Assembly: GCA_040079935.1 (NCBI GenBank)
Contig: JBEBJI010000010.1
Coordinates: forward strand, 1-64,000
DNA length: 64,000 nucleotides
Source of the DNA: Methylotenera_A sp040079935
GTDB lineage: Bacteria > Pseudomonadota > Gammaproteobacteria > Burkholderiales > Methylophilaceae
Reading direction: 5' to 3'
Positions 24,432 to 31,502 of this stretch are shown piece by piece. The notes below the pieces were generated by a model that was not told the origin of the DNA, ran no database searches, and was given only the letters and a program-made list of their open reading frames with translations. Both the position numbers and the translations under genes were made by a program. Position 1 is the stretch's first letter; each line of letters opens with the position of its first letter.

Positions 24432-26564
24432 TTATGCGGCTTCAGCCATTTGCTTCAGCGTTACATAATCGGTTTTGCCGGTGCCCAATAGTGGAATTTC
24501 TTCAAGTGCAATAATTTTTCGCGCAACTGCTAGCTCTGGCAGGCCAAGATTTTTCGCGACAATTTGTAAATCTTCGCGCTTAAGTTTTTTGTCTGTGGTG
24601 AACAGCATAATGCTTTCACCGCGTTGCGCATCGGCAATCGAGCTTGCTGCGTGTTGTTGCTCTGGCGCGGCGGTGTTGGCGATATGTTCTACCACTTCTA
24701 GCGAGACCATTTCACCTGCCACTTTGGCAAAGCGTTTAACGCGGCCTTTAATGTGGATAAAACCTTGTGTGTCAATTTCCACAATATCACCCGTGTTATA
24801 CCAGCCTTCAGCAGGCGGGTTAAGTGCGCCAGGCTTATCGAATAGGTAGTAGCCCAACATGACGTTTTCGCCTTTAACATGCAATAAACCACCATTAATA
24901 ATGCCAGGAACTGCTTCCAGCTTGGCTTCCATGCCAGTTACTAATTGCCCAACGCTACCGTTTAAATGTGCCGTCGGCGAGTTAATTGCGACAGCGGGGG
25001 CGCACTCTGTTGTACCATAACCTTCTAAAATATTGATGCCGAATTTTTCCTGATAAGTTTTGCGCACTTCATCATTTAACTTTTCAGCACCTGCAACGAC
25101 AATTCTAAGTTTAGAAAAATCGTTTGGATGTGCGAATTTAGCGTAATTACCCAAGAAGGTGCTGGTGGCGAAAAATACGGTGCAACCACGATTGTTAATG
25201 AGTTCAGGAATCACTTTGTATTGCAGGGGCGATGGGAATATGTTGATTTTGATGCCATTGAGTATGGGAATGAGTGATCCAGTAAATCCAAACGAGTGAA
25301 AAACAGGCAACACCATCATAAATTTATCGGTTGAGGTAAACTCGATTGCAGATAATATTTGTGCAATATTGGCCAAAATGCTTTTGTGTGAATGCACCAC
25401 GCCTTTTGGCTTGCCCTCACTGCCAGACGTAAATAAGACAACGGCTGTTTCTTTATGCGAGCTGGTTTCCATGGCCAAGCGCGGATAATGCAAGGCATAG
25501 CCCATGAGCCAAGCACGATCTAGCATGCCAAATTGGGCACGCAGATCTTCTAAGTAAACCACATTTAAATTTTGTAAGTTATCGACTACTTTTTCAAGTT
25601 CAGCGGCCTCTATAAACTTGTGTGAGGTAATAATGGTTTTGACATTGGCGGCAATGCAGGCGTTTTGCATGCCTGCCGTACCAGAGGTGTAGTTGAGCAT
25701 GGCGGGAACGCGGTTGAATGCGCTCATGCCTAAAATAAGTGCCAATGTGTTGGTAATGTTAGGCATCAACACGCCGACCACTTCGCCAGAACTGCTCACT
25801 TTACTGGCGATTCTGCCCAAGGCAAGACTTTTTTTCAGTAAATTTTGATAAGTTTCTTCGTTTTCATTCATGTCTTCTATGAATTTATAGTCGCCACCAA
25901 ATTTATCGACCGCATCCAAAAATGCCTCAAACAAGGTGCGGCTTTTTTGTGATTCAAATAACATTTTTTGCATAACGCTGCGCATACCTTCGCCCGCAAT
26001 GCGGCGGCGTTGCTTACCAGTAGGAAAGCTGCGATTTGAGGCTTTTGGCATCACAATGTTGGTGCTTGGCAACACAGTGAGAATAACGTGCGGAAATAAG
26101 CGTTTAAGTTGGTGACGCGATAAGCGCCCAAAATAGGATTCGCCTGCGCCATCAATGCGCACGGGCAAAACGGTGGCGCCTGTTTTGCCAGCAATAAATC
26201 CTGGGCCGTCATAGACTTTTTGTATCTCGCCAGTTGCGGTGACGCGCCCTTCTGGGAAAACCACCACATTTTCGCCAGCCTCAAGCAATTTGATGACTTT
26301 TTTCATGGCGATAGGATTCGTGGTATCCACTTCTACATGGTGCGTTAAACGTAGCGCTTGCCTAAATGCCCATTTTTTGTATGTTGAGGTATGCACAACA
26401 AAGGTGGCTTTTTTGGGTAAGAATAAGCAAAGCAATAAACCATCTAAAAATGATTCATGGTTGGCGACAATCAATAGGCCATCTTCAGCGGGCACATTTT
26501 CTAGCCCGCGCACCTCTACCCTAAACAATATTTTGCAGATAAAACGCAGGATACTCGTTAACAT
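24432..26564 (-). CDS. aas: Bifunctional acyl-ACP synthetase / lysophosphatidylethanolamine acyltransferase
   Basis: Residues 1-190 are an acyltransferase with the HX4D motif (NHESFLDG) and FPEGRVTATG. Residues 230-700 are an AMP-forming synthetase with VLFTSGSEGKPKGVVHSH, GYGTTECAP and the C-terminal GTGKTDY. Together they reacylate lysophosphatidylethanolamine. I prefer the ATG at 26564 (710 aa), because GGGAG lies 6 bases before it. A frame opening 90 bases further upstream adds a basic, low-complexity tail with no counterpart in the family. E. coli Aas is 719 residues. Confidence 0.95.
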   Translation of the reverse strand: MLTSILRFICKILFRVEVRGLENVPAEDGLLIVANHESFLDGLLLCLFLPKKATFVVHTSTYKKWAFRQALRLTHHVEVDTTNPIAMKKVIKLLEAGENVVVFPEGRVTATGEIQKVYDGPGFIAGKTGATVLPVRIDGAGESYFGRLSRHQLKRLFPHVILTVLPSTNIVMPKASNRSFPTGKQRRRIAGEGMRSVMQKMLFESQKSRTLFEAFLDAVDKFGGDYKFIEDMNENEETYQNLLKKSLALGRIASKVSSSGEVVGVLMPNITNTLALILGMSAFNRVPAMLNYTSGTAGMQNACIAANVKTIITSHKFIEAAELEKVVDNLQNLNVVYLEDLRAQFGMLDRAWLMGYALHYPRLAMETSSHKETAVVLFTSGSEGKPKGVVHSHKSILANIAQILSAIEFTSTDKFMMVLPVFHSFGFTGSLIPILNGIKINIFPSPLQYKVIPELINNRGCTVFFATSTFLGNYAKFAHPNDFSKLRIVVAGAEKLNDEVRKTYQEKFGINILEGYGTTECAPAVAINSPTAHLNGSVGQLVTGMEAKLEAVPGIINGGLLHVKGENVMLGYYLFDKPGALNPPAEGWYNTGDIVEIDTQGFIHIKGRVKRFAKVAGEMVSLEVVEHIANTAAPEQQHAASSIADAQRGESIMLFTTDKKLKREDLQIVAKNLGLPELAVARKIIALEEIPLLGTGKTDYVTLKQMAEAA

Positions 26565-26738
26565 AAACATCTCCCGATTTCGTTTTTTGAATATTATTTT
26601 TTTATAAGTTTTAAATTCAATTTTAGCTGTTCTATTTTTATAGCAATAGTACACGCTGGCGCGGGTGCTCGCCTAGTGTGGCGAGTAAGTTCAAGGCTAT
26701 TTATTTAGTTGGATTTGTATCAATAATTTAGAAAATAA

Positions 26739-26775
26739 TGCCCTGTAAGCCGCATGGGTATTGGCTCCCATGGCA
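26739..26775 (-). repeat. Dispersed palindromic element, copy 4
   Basis: On the minus strand the core reads AATACCCATGC, one base off, with three changes in one arm and one in the other. It lies in the 303-base gap (26565-26867) between aas and amtB, 92 bases after the amtB stop and beyond its terminator. Apart from this element and the terminator I see nothing else in that gap. Confidence 0.82.
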
Positions 26776-26823
26776 TGTTTTTTTTGATAAATTAAGTTTA
26801 ATATTTTAATTAAGAAAAATAAA

Positions 26824-26847
26824 AAACGGGCGCCGAAGCGCCCGTTT
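26824..26847 (-). terminator. Intrinsic terminator of glnK-amtB
   Basis: There is a 10-bp perfect stem, AAACGGGCGC with GCGCCCGTTT, and a CGAA tetraloop. It lies 20 bases downstream of the amtB stop codon and is followed in the direction of transcription by A/T-rich sequence. Confidence 0.9.
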
Positions 26848-26867
26848 GTTTACAGCTCACTTATGAA

Positions 26868-28403
26868 TTATGAGTGATAAGCGCGCTCTCCATGCTCTGT
26901 GGTATCTAAGCCCTCACGCTCAGATTCTTCAGATACACGCAAACCGATTAACAAATCAACTACTTTTAGTGCGATGAATGAAACCACTGCAGAAACCACA
27001 ATTGCAGTCACTACAGCATAAACTTGCGCAGTCATTTGTGCTGCAAAGTTGTATTCACCTACAGCGTTTGCAACATAGTCATAAACGCCCATGCCGCCCA
27101 ATGCTGGGTTTACAAACACACCTGTTGCTAGCGCACCAAAAATACCACCCACAGCGTGAATCCCGAATACATCGAGTGCATCGTCATAACCAAATGCATA
27201 TTTAACTTTAGATACAAATAGGTAGCAAATTGGTGAAACCAGCAAGCCAATGATAATCGCACCCATTGGGCCAACAAAACCGCACGCAGGTGTAATGGCA
27301 ACCAAGCCAGCAACTGCGCCAGAAGCAGCACCCAGCATAGATGGTTTTGATTTGTGGAACCACTCAACAAACATCCACGATATAGTCGCTGCACCAGCTG
27401 CAATCATAGTGTTTAAGAAAGCCAATGCTGCGTAACCGTTTGCCTCTAAATTAGAGCCAGCATTAAAACCAAACCAACCTACCCACAATAAAGCTACGCC
27501 TGCCATTGTTAAAGTTAAGCTGTGCGGTGTCATTGCTTCTTTGCCGAAGCCGATACGTTTACCTAACACAATACAAGCCACTAAACCTGCCACGCCCGCA
27601 TTGATGTGCACAACTGTACCACCTGCAAAGTCAATAGCGCCTTTTGCCCATAACCAACCTGCATTTGCCAAAACAGTATTAAGTGATTCAGCCGTAGTAA
27701 TTGCATCTGGGCCATCCCAATACCAAACCATGTGCGCGATTGGCAAGTAAGCAAAAGTAAACCACAACACCATAAATGCTAATACAGCAGAAAACTTCAT
27801 ACGCTCAGCAAATGCGCCAACAATCAACGCGGGTGTAATAGCAGCAAAAGTCAGTTGGAAAGCCACAAAAATTAGCTCAGGAATATATACGCCTTTGCTA
27901 AAAGTTGCCGCGATGGAATCTGGTGTAATGCCAGCCAAAAATGCTTTACTCAAGCCGCCAAAAAATGGATTCCCTCCAGTAAAGGCCACGCTGTAGCCAT
28001 ATAAAGCCCACAAAATACCTAGTAAAGAGAATATGGCAAAGGTTTGCATTAACACAGAAAGCATATTTTTTTGGCGCACTAAGCCGCCATAAAATAAACC
28101 CAAACCTGGTATCGCCATCATAGTAACCAGCACGGTTGCAACAATCATCCACGCAGTGTCACCCTTATTCGGCACAGGTGCAGGTGCTACAGCCGCTTCA
28201 GCTGGCGCTGCTTCAGCTGGTACAACTTCAGCTACTGCAGCATCAACAGCAACTGCCGCCTCTGCAACTGCGTCTACTGTTGCTTCAGCAGCTTCTGTCG
28301 TTGCTTCGGCTGCCGTGGTTGCCATATCTTCGGCATAACTTACTTGAGTAAACCCTAAACCTACTAAGGCAACCAATGATAATATCGATAATATTTTCTT
28401 CAT
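26868..28403 (-). CDS. amtB: Ammonium transporter AmtB with Ala-rich extension, 511 aa
   Basis: AmtB is a trimeric ammonium channel gated by the PII protein GlnK. A cleavable signal peptide is followed by about 55 residues made almost entirely of Ala, Glu, Val and Pro (EAAEATVDAVAEAAVAVDAA and onward). The eleven-helix channel starts near GDTAWMIVATVLV. Family signatures are GLGLFYGGLVRQKN, FAFGDTxGGTVVHINAG-like FAGGTVVHINAGVAGLV and DVFGIHAVGGIFGALATG, including both channel histidines. The gene follows glnK by 12 bases and is under the sigma-54 promoter upstream of glnK. Confidence 0.96.
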   Translation of the reverse strand: MKKILSILSLVALVGLGFTQVSYAEDMATTAAEATTEAAEATVDAVAEAAVAVDAAVAEVVPAEAAPAEAAVAPAPVPNKGDTAWMIVATVLVTMMAIPGLGLFYGGLVRQKNMLSVLMQTFAIFSLLGILWALYGYSVAFTGGNPFFGGLSKAFLAGITPDSIAATFSKGVYIPELIFVAFQLTFAAITPALIVGAFAERMKFSAVLAFMVLWFTFAYLPIAHMVWYWDGPDAITTAESLNTVLANAGWLWAKGAIDFAGGTVVHINAGVAGLVACIVLGKRIGFGKEAMTPHSLTLTMAGVALLWVGWFGFNAGSNLEANGYAALAFLNTMIAAGAATISWMFVEWFHKSKPSMLGAASGAVAGLVAITPACGFVGPMGAIIIGLLVSPICYLFVSKVKYAFGYDDALDVFGIHAVGGIFGALATGVFVNPALGGMGVYDYVANAVGEYNFAAQMTAQVYAVVTAIVVSAVVSFIALKVVDLLIGLRVSEESEREGLDTTEHGERAYHS

Positions 28404-28415
28404 TTCATCGCCCCT

Positions 28416-28754
28416 TTATAGTGCATCAGGACCGGTTTCACCGGTACGAATGCGATAAACTTGTTCTAGATTAAATACAAAGATTTTGCCATCGCCAATT
28501 TTGCCAGTTGCAGCAGCTTTCTCAATCGCATCAACCACTTGGTCTAACATATCATCTTTAATAGCAACTTCTAATTTTACTTTTGGCAAAAAATCCACCA
28601 CATATTCTGCACCGCGATATAACTCGGTGTGACCTTTTTGGCGACCAAAACCTTTCACCTCTGTTACCGTAATGCCTTGCACGCCAATGGCAGACAAAGC
28701 TTCACGCACTTCGTCAAGCTTAAACGGCTTGATAATTGCGGATACGAATTTCAT
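28416..28754 (-). CDS. glnK: Nitrogen regulatory protein P-II (GlnK)
   Basis: This 112-residue PII trimer protein senses 2-oxoglutarate, ATP/ADP and uridylylation. It opens MKFVSAIIKPFKLDEVREAL and contains the T-loop RQKGHTELYRGAEYVVDFLPK, in part, with the uridylylated tyrosine in ELYRGAEY. The B and C loops (AATGKIGDGKIFVFNLE, RIRTGETGPDAL) are intact. Its pairing with amtB identifies it as the GlnK type that docks on the transporter. A sigma-54 promoter lies 55 bases before the start. Confidence 0.97.
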   Translation of the reverse strand: MKFVSAIIKPFKLDEVREALSAIGVQGITVTEVKGFGRQKGHTELYRGAEYVVDFLPKVKLEVAIKDDMLDQVVDAIEKAAATGKIGDGKIFVFNLEQVYRIRTGETGPDAL

Positions 28755-28808
28755 CTTTCAACCCCCTTTATGTTTTAGAACAAATAAAATAAAACCACAT
28801 TTAGCATT

Positions 28809-28825
28809 AGCAAGGCACGTGCCAA
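28809..28825 (-). promoter_or_regulatory. Sigma-54 (-24/-12) promoter of glnK-amtB
   Basis: Read on the minus strand this is TTGGCACGTGCCTTGCT. GG and GC are separated by exactly ten bases, and both conserved blocks (TGGCAC and TTGC) match the RpoN consensus. It lies about 55 bases before glnK, where nitrogen-limitation promoters of glnK-amtB operons are expected. I did not find a convincing NtrC site by eye in the bases further upstream. Confidence 0.85.
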
Positions 28826-28933
28826 CATAAATATTGTTTATAATCAATAGGATAGTTAATAATTAAACAGTAGCGCATTTGTGGTTTAGCCGTTAAAATC
28901 TGCTAAACTGCTACAAAATAACGAGGAATTGTC

Positions 28934-29176
28934 ATGTTTAGCTCAGAAAAAATCAATGAAATATCCAATAAAATCAATGAGATGATAAAATCAAGCCCAC
29001 TGGCAGATGTGGAAAAGAACATAAATGCACTAATTCAGGGCGCGTTCACCAAAATGGAGCTTGTTTCGCGCGAAGAATTTGATGTGCAGGCGGAAGTGTT
29101 GCGCAACACGCGCGAAAAACTAGAAATGCTCGAAAAGAAACTAACTGAATTAGAAGAAAAAGCTAAACAAAAATGA
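28934..29176 (+). CDS. ubiK: Ubiquinone biosynthesis accessory factor UbiK (YqiC/BMFP)
   Basis: This is a small coiled-coil protein of 80 residues. The start MFSSEKINEISNKINEMI is followed by a C-terminal helix (EKLEMLEKKLTELEEKAKQK), as in the YqiC/UbiK family. It helps assemble the aerobic ubiquinone-synthesis complex with UbiJ and can form trimers. Its TGA overlaps the next start by 4 bases, so it is translated with comM. This pairing is common in betaproteobacteria. Confidence 0.9.
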   Translation: MFSSEKINEISNKINEMIKSSPLADVEKNINALIQGAFTKMELVSREEFDVQAEVLRNTREKLEMLEKKLTELEEKAKQK

Positions 29177-30678
29177 CGCTAGCCGTGCTTTACAGCCGCG
29201 CGCTAAGCGGCATGGATGCGCCAGAAGTGGTGGTAGAGGTGCATCTCGCCAATGGTTTGCCGCAATTTGCCATTGTTGGCTTGCCTGAGGCAGAGGTAAA
29301 AGAAAGCAAAGATCGCGTGCGTGCGGCCATTCTCACCGCGCAGTTCGAGTTTCCTGCCAAGCGTATCACGGTTAACCTAGCGCCGGCCGATTTGCCTAAA
29401 GAAAGTGGTCGTTACGATTTACCAATCGCCTTGGGCATATTGGCTGCCAGCGGCCAAATACCGAGTGAGCCGTTAAGCCGCTACGAAATCGCTGGTGAGT
29501 TAGCGCTCACTGGCGAGCTGCGCCCAATACGCGGCGCGCTGGCGATGACCTATCATATGGTCCACAAAGGTGCAAAGAATAAGCGTGCGTTTATTCTGCC
29601 TCATTTAAGTGCACAAGAAGCCAGCTTGGTCAAAGATGCAGTGATTTACCCGGCACACTCGCTGCTGGAAGTTTGCGCGCATTTAAGCGGCCATACTGCA
29701 TTAAATCAGTATGAATCGAATGCTCAGCAACAAGTCATTGAGTATCCTGACTTCAACGAAGTAAAAGGCCAATCGCAGGCCAAGCGCGCGTTGGAAATCG
29801 CTGCGGCTGGCGGTCATAGCGTGCTGATGAGCGGACCTCCCGGCACAGGCAAAAGCATGTTGGCAAGTCGCTTTGTAGGTATTTTGCCGAGTATGACAGA
29901 AGCTGAAGCGCTAGAATCAGCCGCCATTCAATCGCTCAACGGTAATTACAAATTAGAAAACTGGAAGCGCCGACCTTATCGTTCACCGCATCACACAGCG
30001 TCTGGCGTGGCTTTGGTGGGCGGTGGCGGCATTCCGCGCCCGGGTGAAATTTCATTGGCGCATCATGGCGTGTTGTTTTTAGATGAGCTGCCAGAGTTTG
30101 AGCGAAAAGTATTAGAAGTGCTGCGCGAGCCGCTAGAAAGTGGAAAAATCACCATCAGCCGCGCCGCACGACAGGCGGATTTCCCTGCTTCATTTCAATT
30201 GCTGGCCGCCATGAACCCCTGCCCGTGCGGCTATTTGGGGCATTTCAACAACAAATGCCGCTGCACGCCAGATAATGTGGCGCGCTACAAAGCCAAAATT
30301 TCAGGCCCATTGTTAGACCGCATCGATATGCATATTGAAGTGCCCGCGCTAAAAGAAGATGAAATGACTTCGGCCGCAAATGCAGAAAACTCTGAAGCTA
30401 TCAGAAACCGCGTGGAAACTGCGCGGGCGCTGCAACTCAAGCGCCAAGGCAAAGCCAATTTTGCGCTTGGCAGTTTAGAAATAGACGAATTTTGCCAACC
30501 CGACGAAGCCGGCATGACCTTATTAAAAGCCGCTATCTCTAAATTAAACCTGTCCGCCCGCGCCTATCACCGCATTTTAAAAGTCGCCCGCACCATCGCC
30601 GATGTTGCGGGAGAGCCTGCAATTAAACCCGCCCACATTGCCGAAGCAGTGCAATATCGACGCGGAGATGTAAATTAA
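29173..30678 (+). CDS. comM: YifB/ComM Mg-chelatase-like AAA+ ATPase
   Basis: ComM is a hexameric helicase that promotes branch migration of incoming DNA during natural transformation. The N-terminal Lon-like domain (about 1-180) contains VNLAPADLPKESGRYDLPIA. The AAA+ core holds Walker A GPPGTGKS near residue 220, the following GVALVGGGGIPRPGEISLAH with Walker B LFLDELPEF, and a cysteine-rich AMNPCPCGYLGH plus CRCTPDNVARY. The length of 501 residues is standard. It overlaps ubiK by 4 bases. A dispersed palindrome begins 4 bases after its stop. Confidence 0.95.
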   Translation: MTLAVLYSRALSGMDAPEVVVEVHLANGLPQFAIVGLPEAEVKESKDRVRAAILTAQFEFPAKRITVNLAPADLPKESGRYDLPIALGILAASGQIPSEPLSRYEIAGELALTGELRPIRGALAMTYHMVHKGAKNKRAFILPHLSAQEASLVKDAVIYPAHSLLEVCAHLSGHTALNQYESNAQQQVIEYPDFNEVKGQSQAKRALEIAAAGGHSVLMSGPPGTGKSMLASRFVGILPSMTEAEALESAAIQSLNGNYKLENWKRRPYRSPHHTASGVALVGGGGIPRPGEISLAHHGVLFLDELPEFERKVLEVLREPLESGKITISRAARQADFPASFQLLAAMNPCPCGYLGHFNNKCRCTPDNVARYKAKISGPLLDRIDMHIEVPALKEDEMTSAANAENSEAIRNRVETARALQLKRQGKANFALGSLEIDEFCQPDEAGMTLLKAAISKLNLSARAYHRILKVARTIADVAGEPAIKPAHIAEAVQYRRGDVN

Positions 30679-30681
30679 GCA

Positions 30682-30718
30682 TGCCCTGAAAGCGAATATC
30701 CATGCGGCTTACAGAGCA
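30682..30718 (+). repeat. Dispersed palindromic element, copy 5
   Basis: The core AATATCCATGC is perfect, with two changes in each arm. It begins 4 bases after the comM stop codon and is followed by an AT-rich stretch, so it would form the 3' end region of that transcript. Confidence 0.87.
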
Positions 30719-30777
30719 TCAATATTTAATACTTTAAGCAAGAAATTTGAAATAAAAATAATTAAAAGGAGCGCGTA

Positions 30778-31404
30778 ATGGGTGGATTAGCAGTTTTAGC
30801 ATTACTAGGGCTTTATTTATTTTTAGCAACTAAGCTATTTAAAGCGGCTAAAACAACTTCAACAAAAGCTATTGTGCTTTTACTTGCATTGCTTATTCCC
30901 ACGGCAGATGCGATTTACGGGCGCATCAAGTTACAGCAAATGTGCAAGGCCGAAGGCGGGCTTGAGGTATATCGGGTAGCGCATGGGGTGGAGGGGTTTA
31001 TGGATGAGAGTGCTGACGAAATTTGGATAAGACAATATGGGTACCAATTTTCTGAGGGCGATAGCTCACCCAAAATATACTATCGAATTTCAAAGCAAAA
31101 TGACCAATTTGTTAGAGAAGATAATGTAACACCTAAAAGTGAGTATCAAGTTCAATTAAAAAAAATTGGATCAACTAAAGATACCTACATGCGTAGACAG
31201 TACCTTATAAAAGAGATTGCTAAGGGCGAGATTTTAGCAACAAATACGCAGGTAGCCTTCAATGGAGGCTGGGCTGAGCAATTAATAGCCTTATTTAGTG
31301 ATGCTGGTGGTGGTGCGGTTGCTTGGTGCAGTAATGTAGAGCTAGATTCTTGGCAAAGAAAAATTAAAATAATTATAAATACACTTAAACATTCAGCCAG
31401 GTAG
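30778..31404 (+). CDS. Unknown membrane-associated protein, 208 aa
   Basis: I do not recognise this protein. Two hydrophobic helices lie at residues 1-18 and about 30-47 (IVLLLALLIPTADAIYG). A mostly beta-like domain follows, with IYYRISKQNDQF and a final hydrophobic-charged stretch (AEQLIALFSDAGGGAVAWC). A ribosome site (AAAGGAG) lies just before the ATG. Base composition is more AT-rich than that of the flanking comM and metH genes, which fits a less conserved accessory gene. It stands alone between a dispersed palindrome and a double hairpin. Confidence 0.6.
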   Translation: MGGLAVLALLGLYLFLATKLFKAAKTTSTKAIVLLLALLIPTADAIYGRIKLQQMCKAEGGLEVYRVAHGVEGFMDESADEIWIRQYGYQFSEGDSSPKIYYRISKQNDQFVREDNVTPKSEYQVQLKKIGSTKDTYMRRQYLIKEIAKGEILATNTQVAFNGGWAEQLIALFSDAGGGAVAWCSNVELDSWQRKIKIIINTLKHSAR

Positions 31405-31466
31405 GGTGGGCAACTCGTTGCCCACGCGGTAATAAATTATAAGGTGGGCAGAAATCTGCCCACCTT
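31403..31466. repeat. Two back-to-back perfect hairpins with a shared GTGGGCA motif
   Basis: The first is GTGGGCAAC (31406-31414) with GTTGCCCAC (31417-31425), a perfect 9-bp stem and two-base loop. The second is AAGGTGGGCAGA (31441-31452) with TCTGCCCACCTT (31455-31466), a perfect 12-bp stem and two-base loop. Repeats of the type GGTGGGCA-x-TGCCCACC are common interspersed elements in many proteobacterial genomes. Placement between the 208-aa gene and metH suggests terminator-like or REP-like behaviour. Confidence 0.75.
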
Positions 31467-31502
31467 ACAAGCTGCGCATTAAGAAAGTGGTAAAATGGCG
31501 CT

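Noticed and set aside
31405..31502. Possible cobalamin or SAM riboswitch upstream of metH
   Set aside because: The 98 bases upstream are mostly the twin hairpins and contain no B12-box or SAM-type core.
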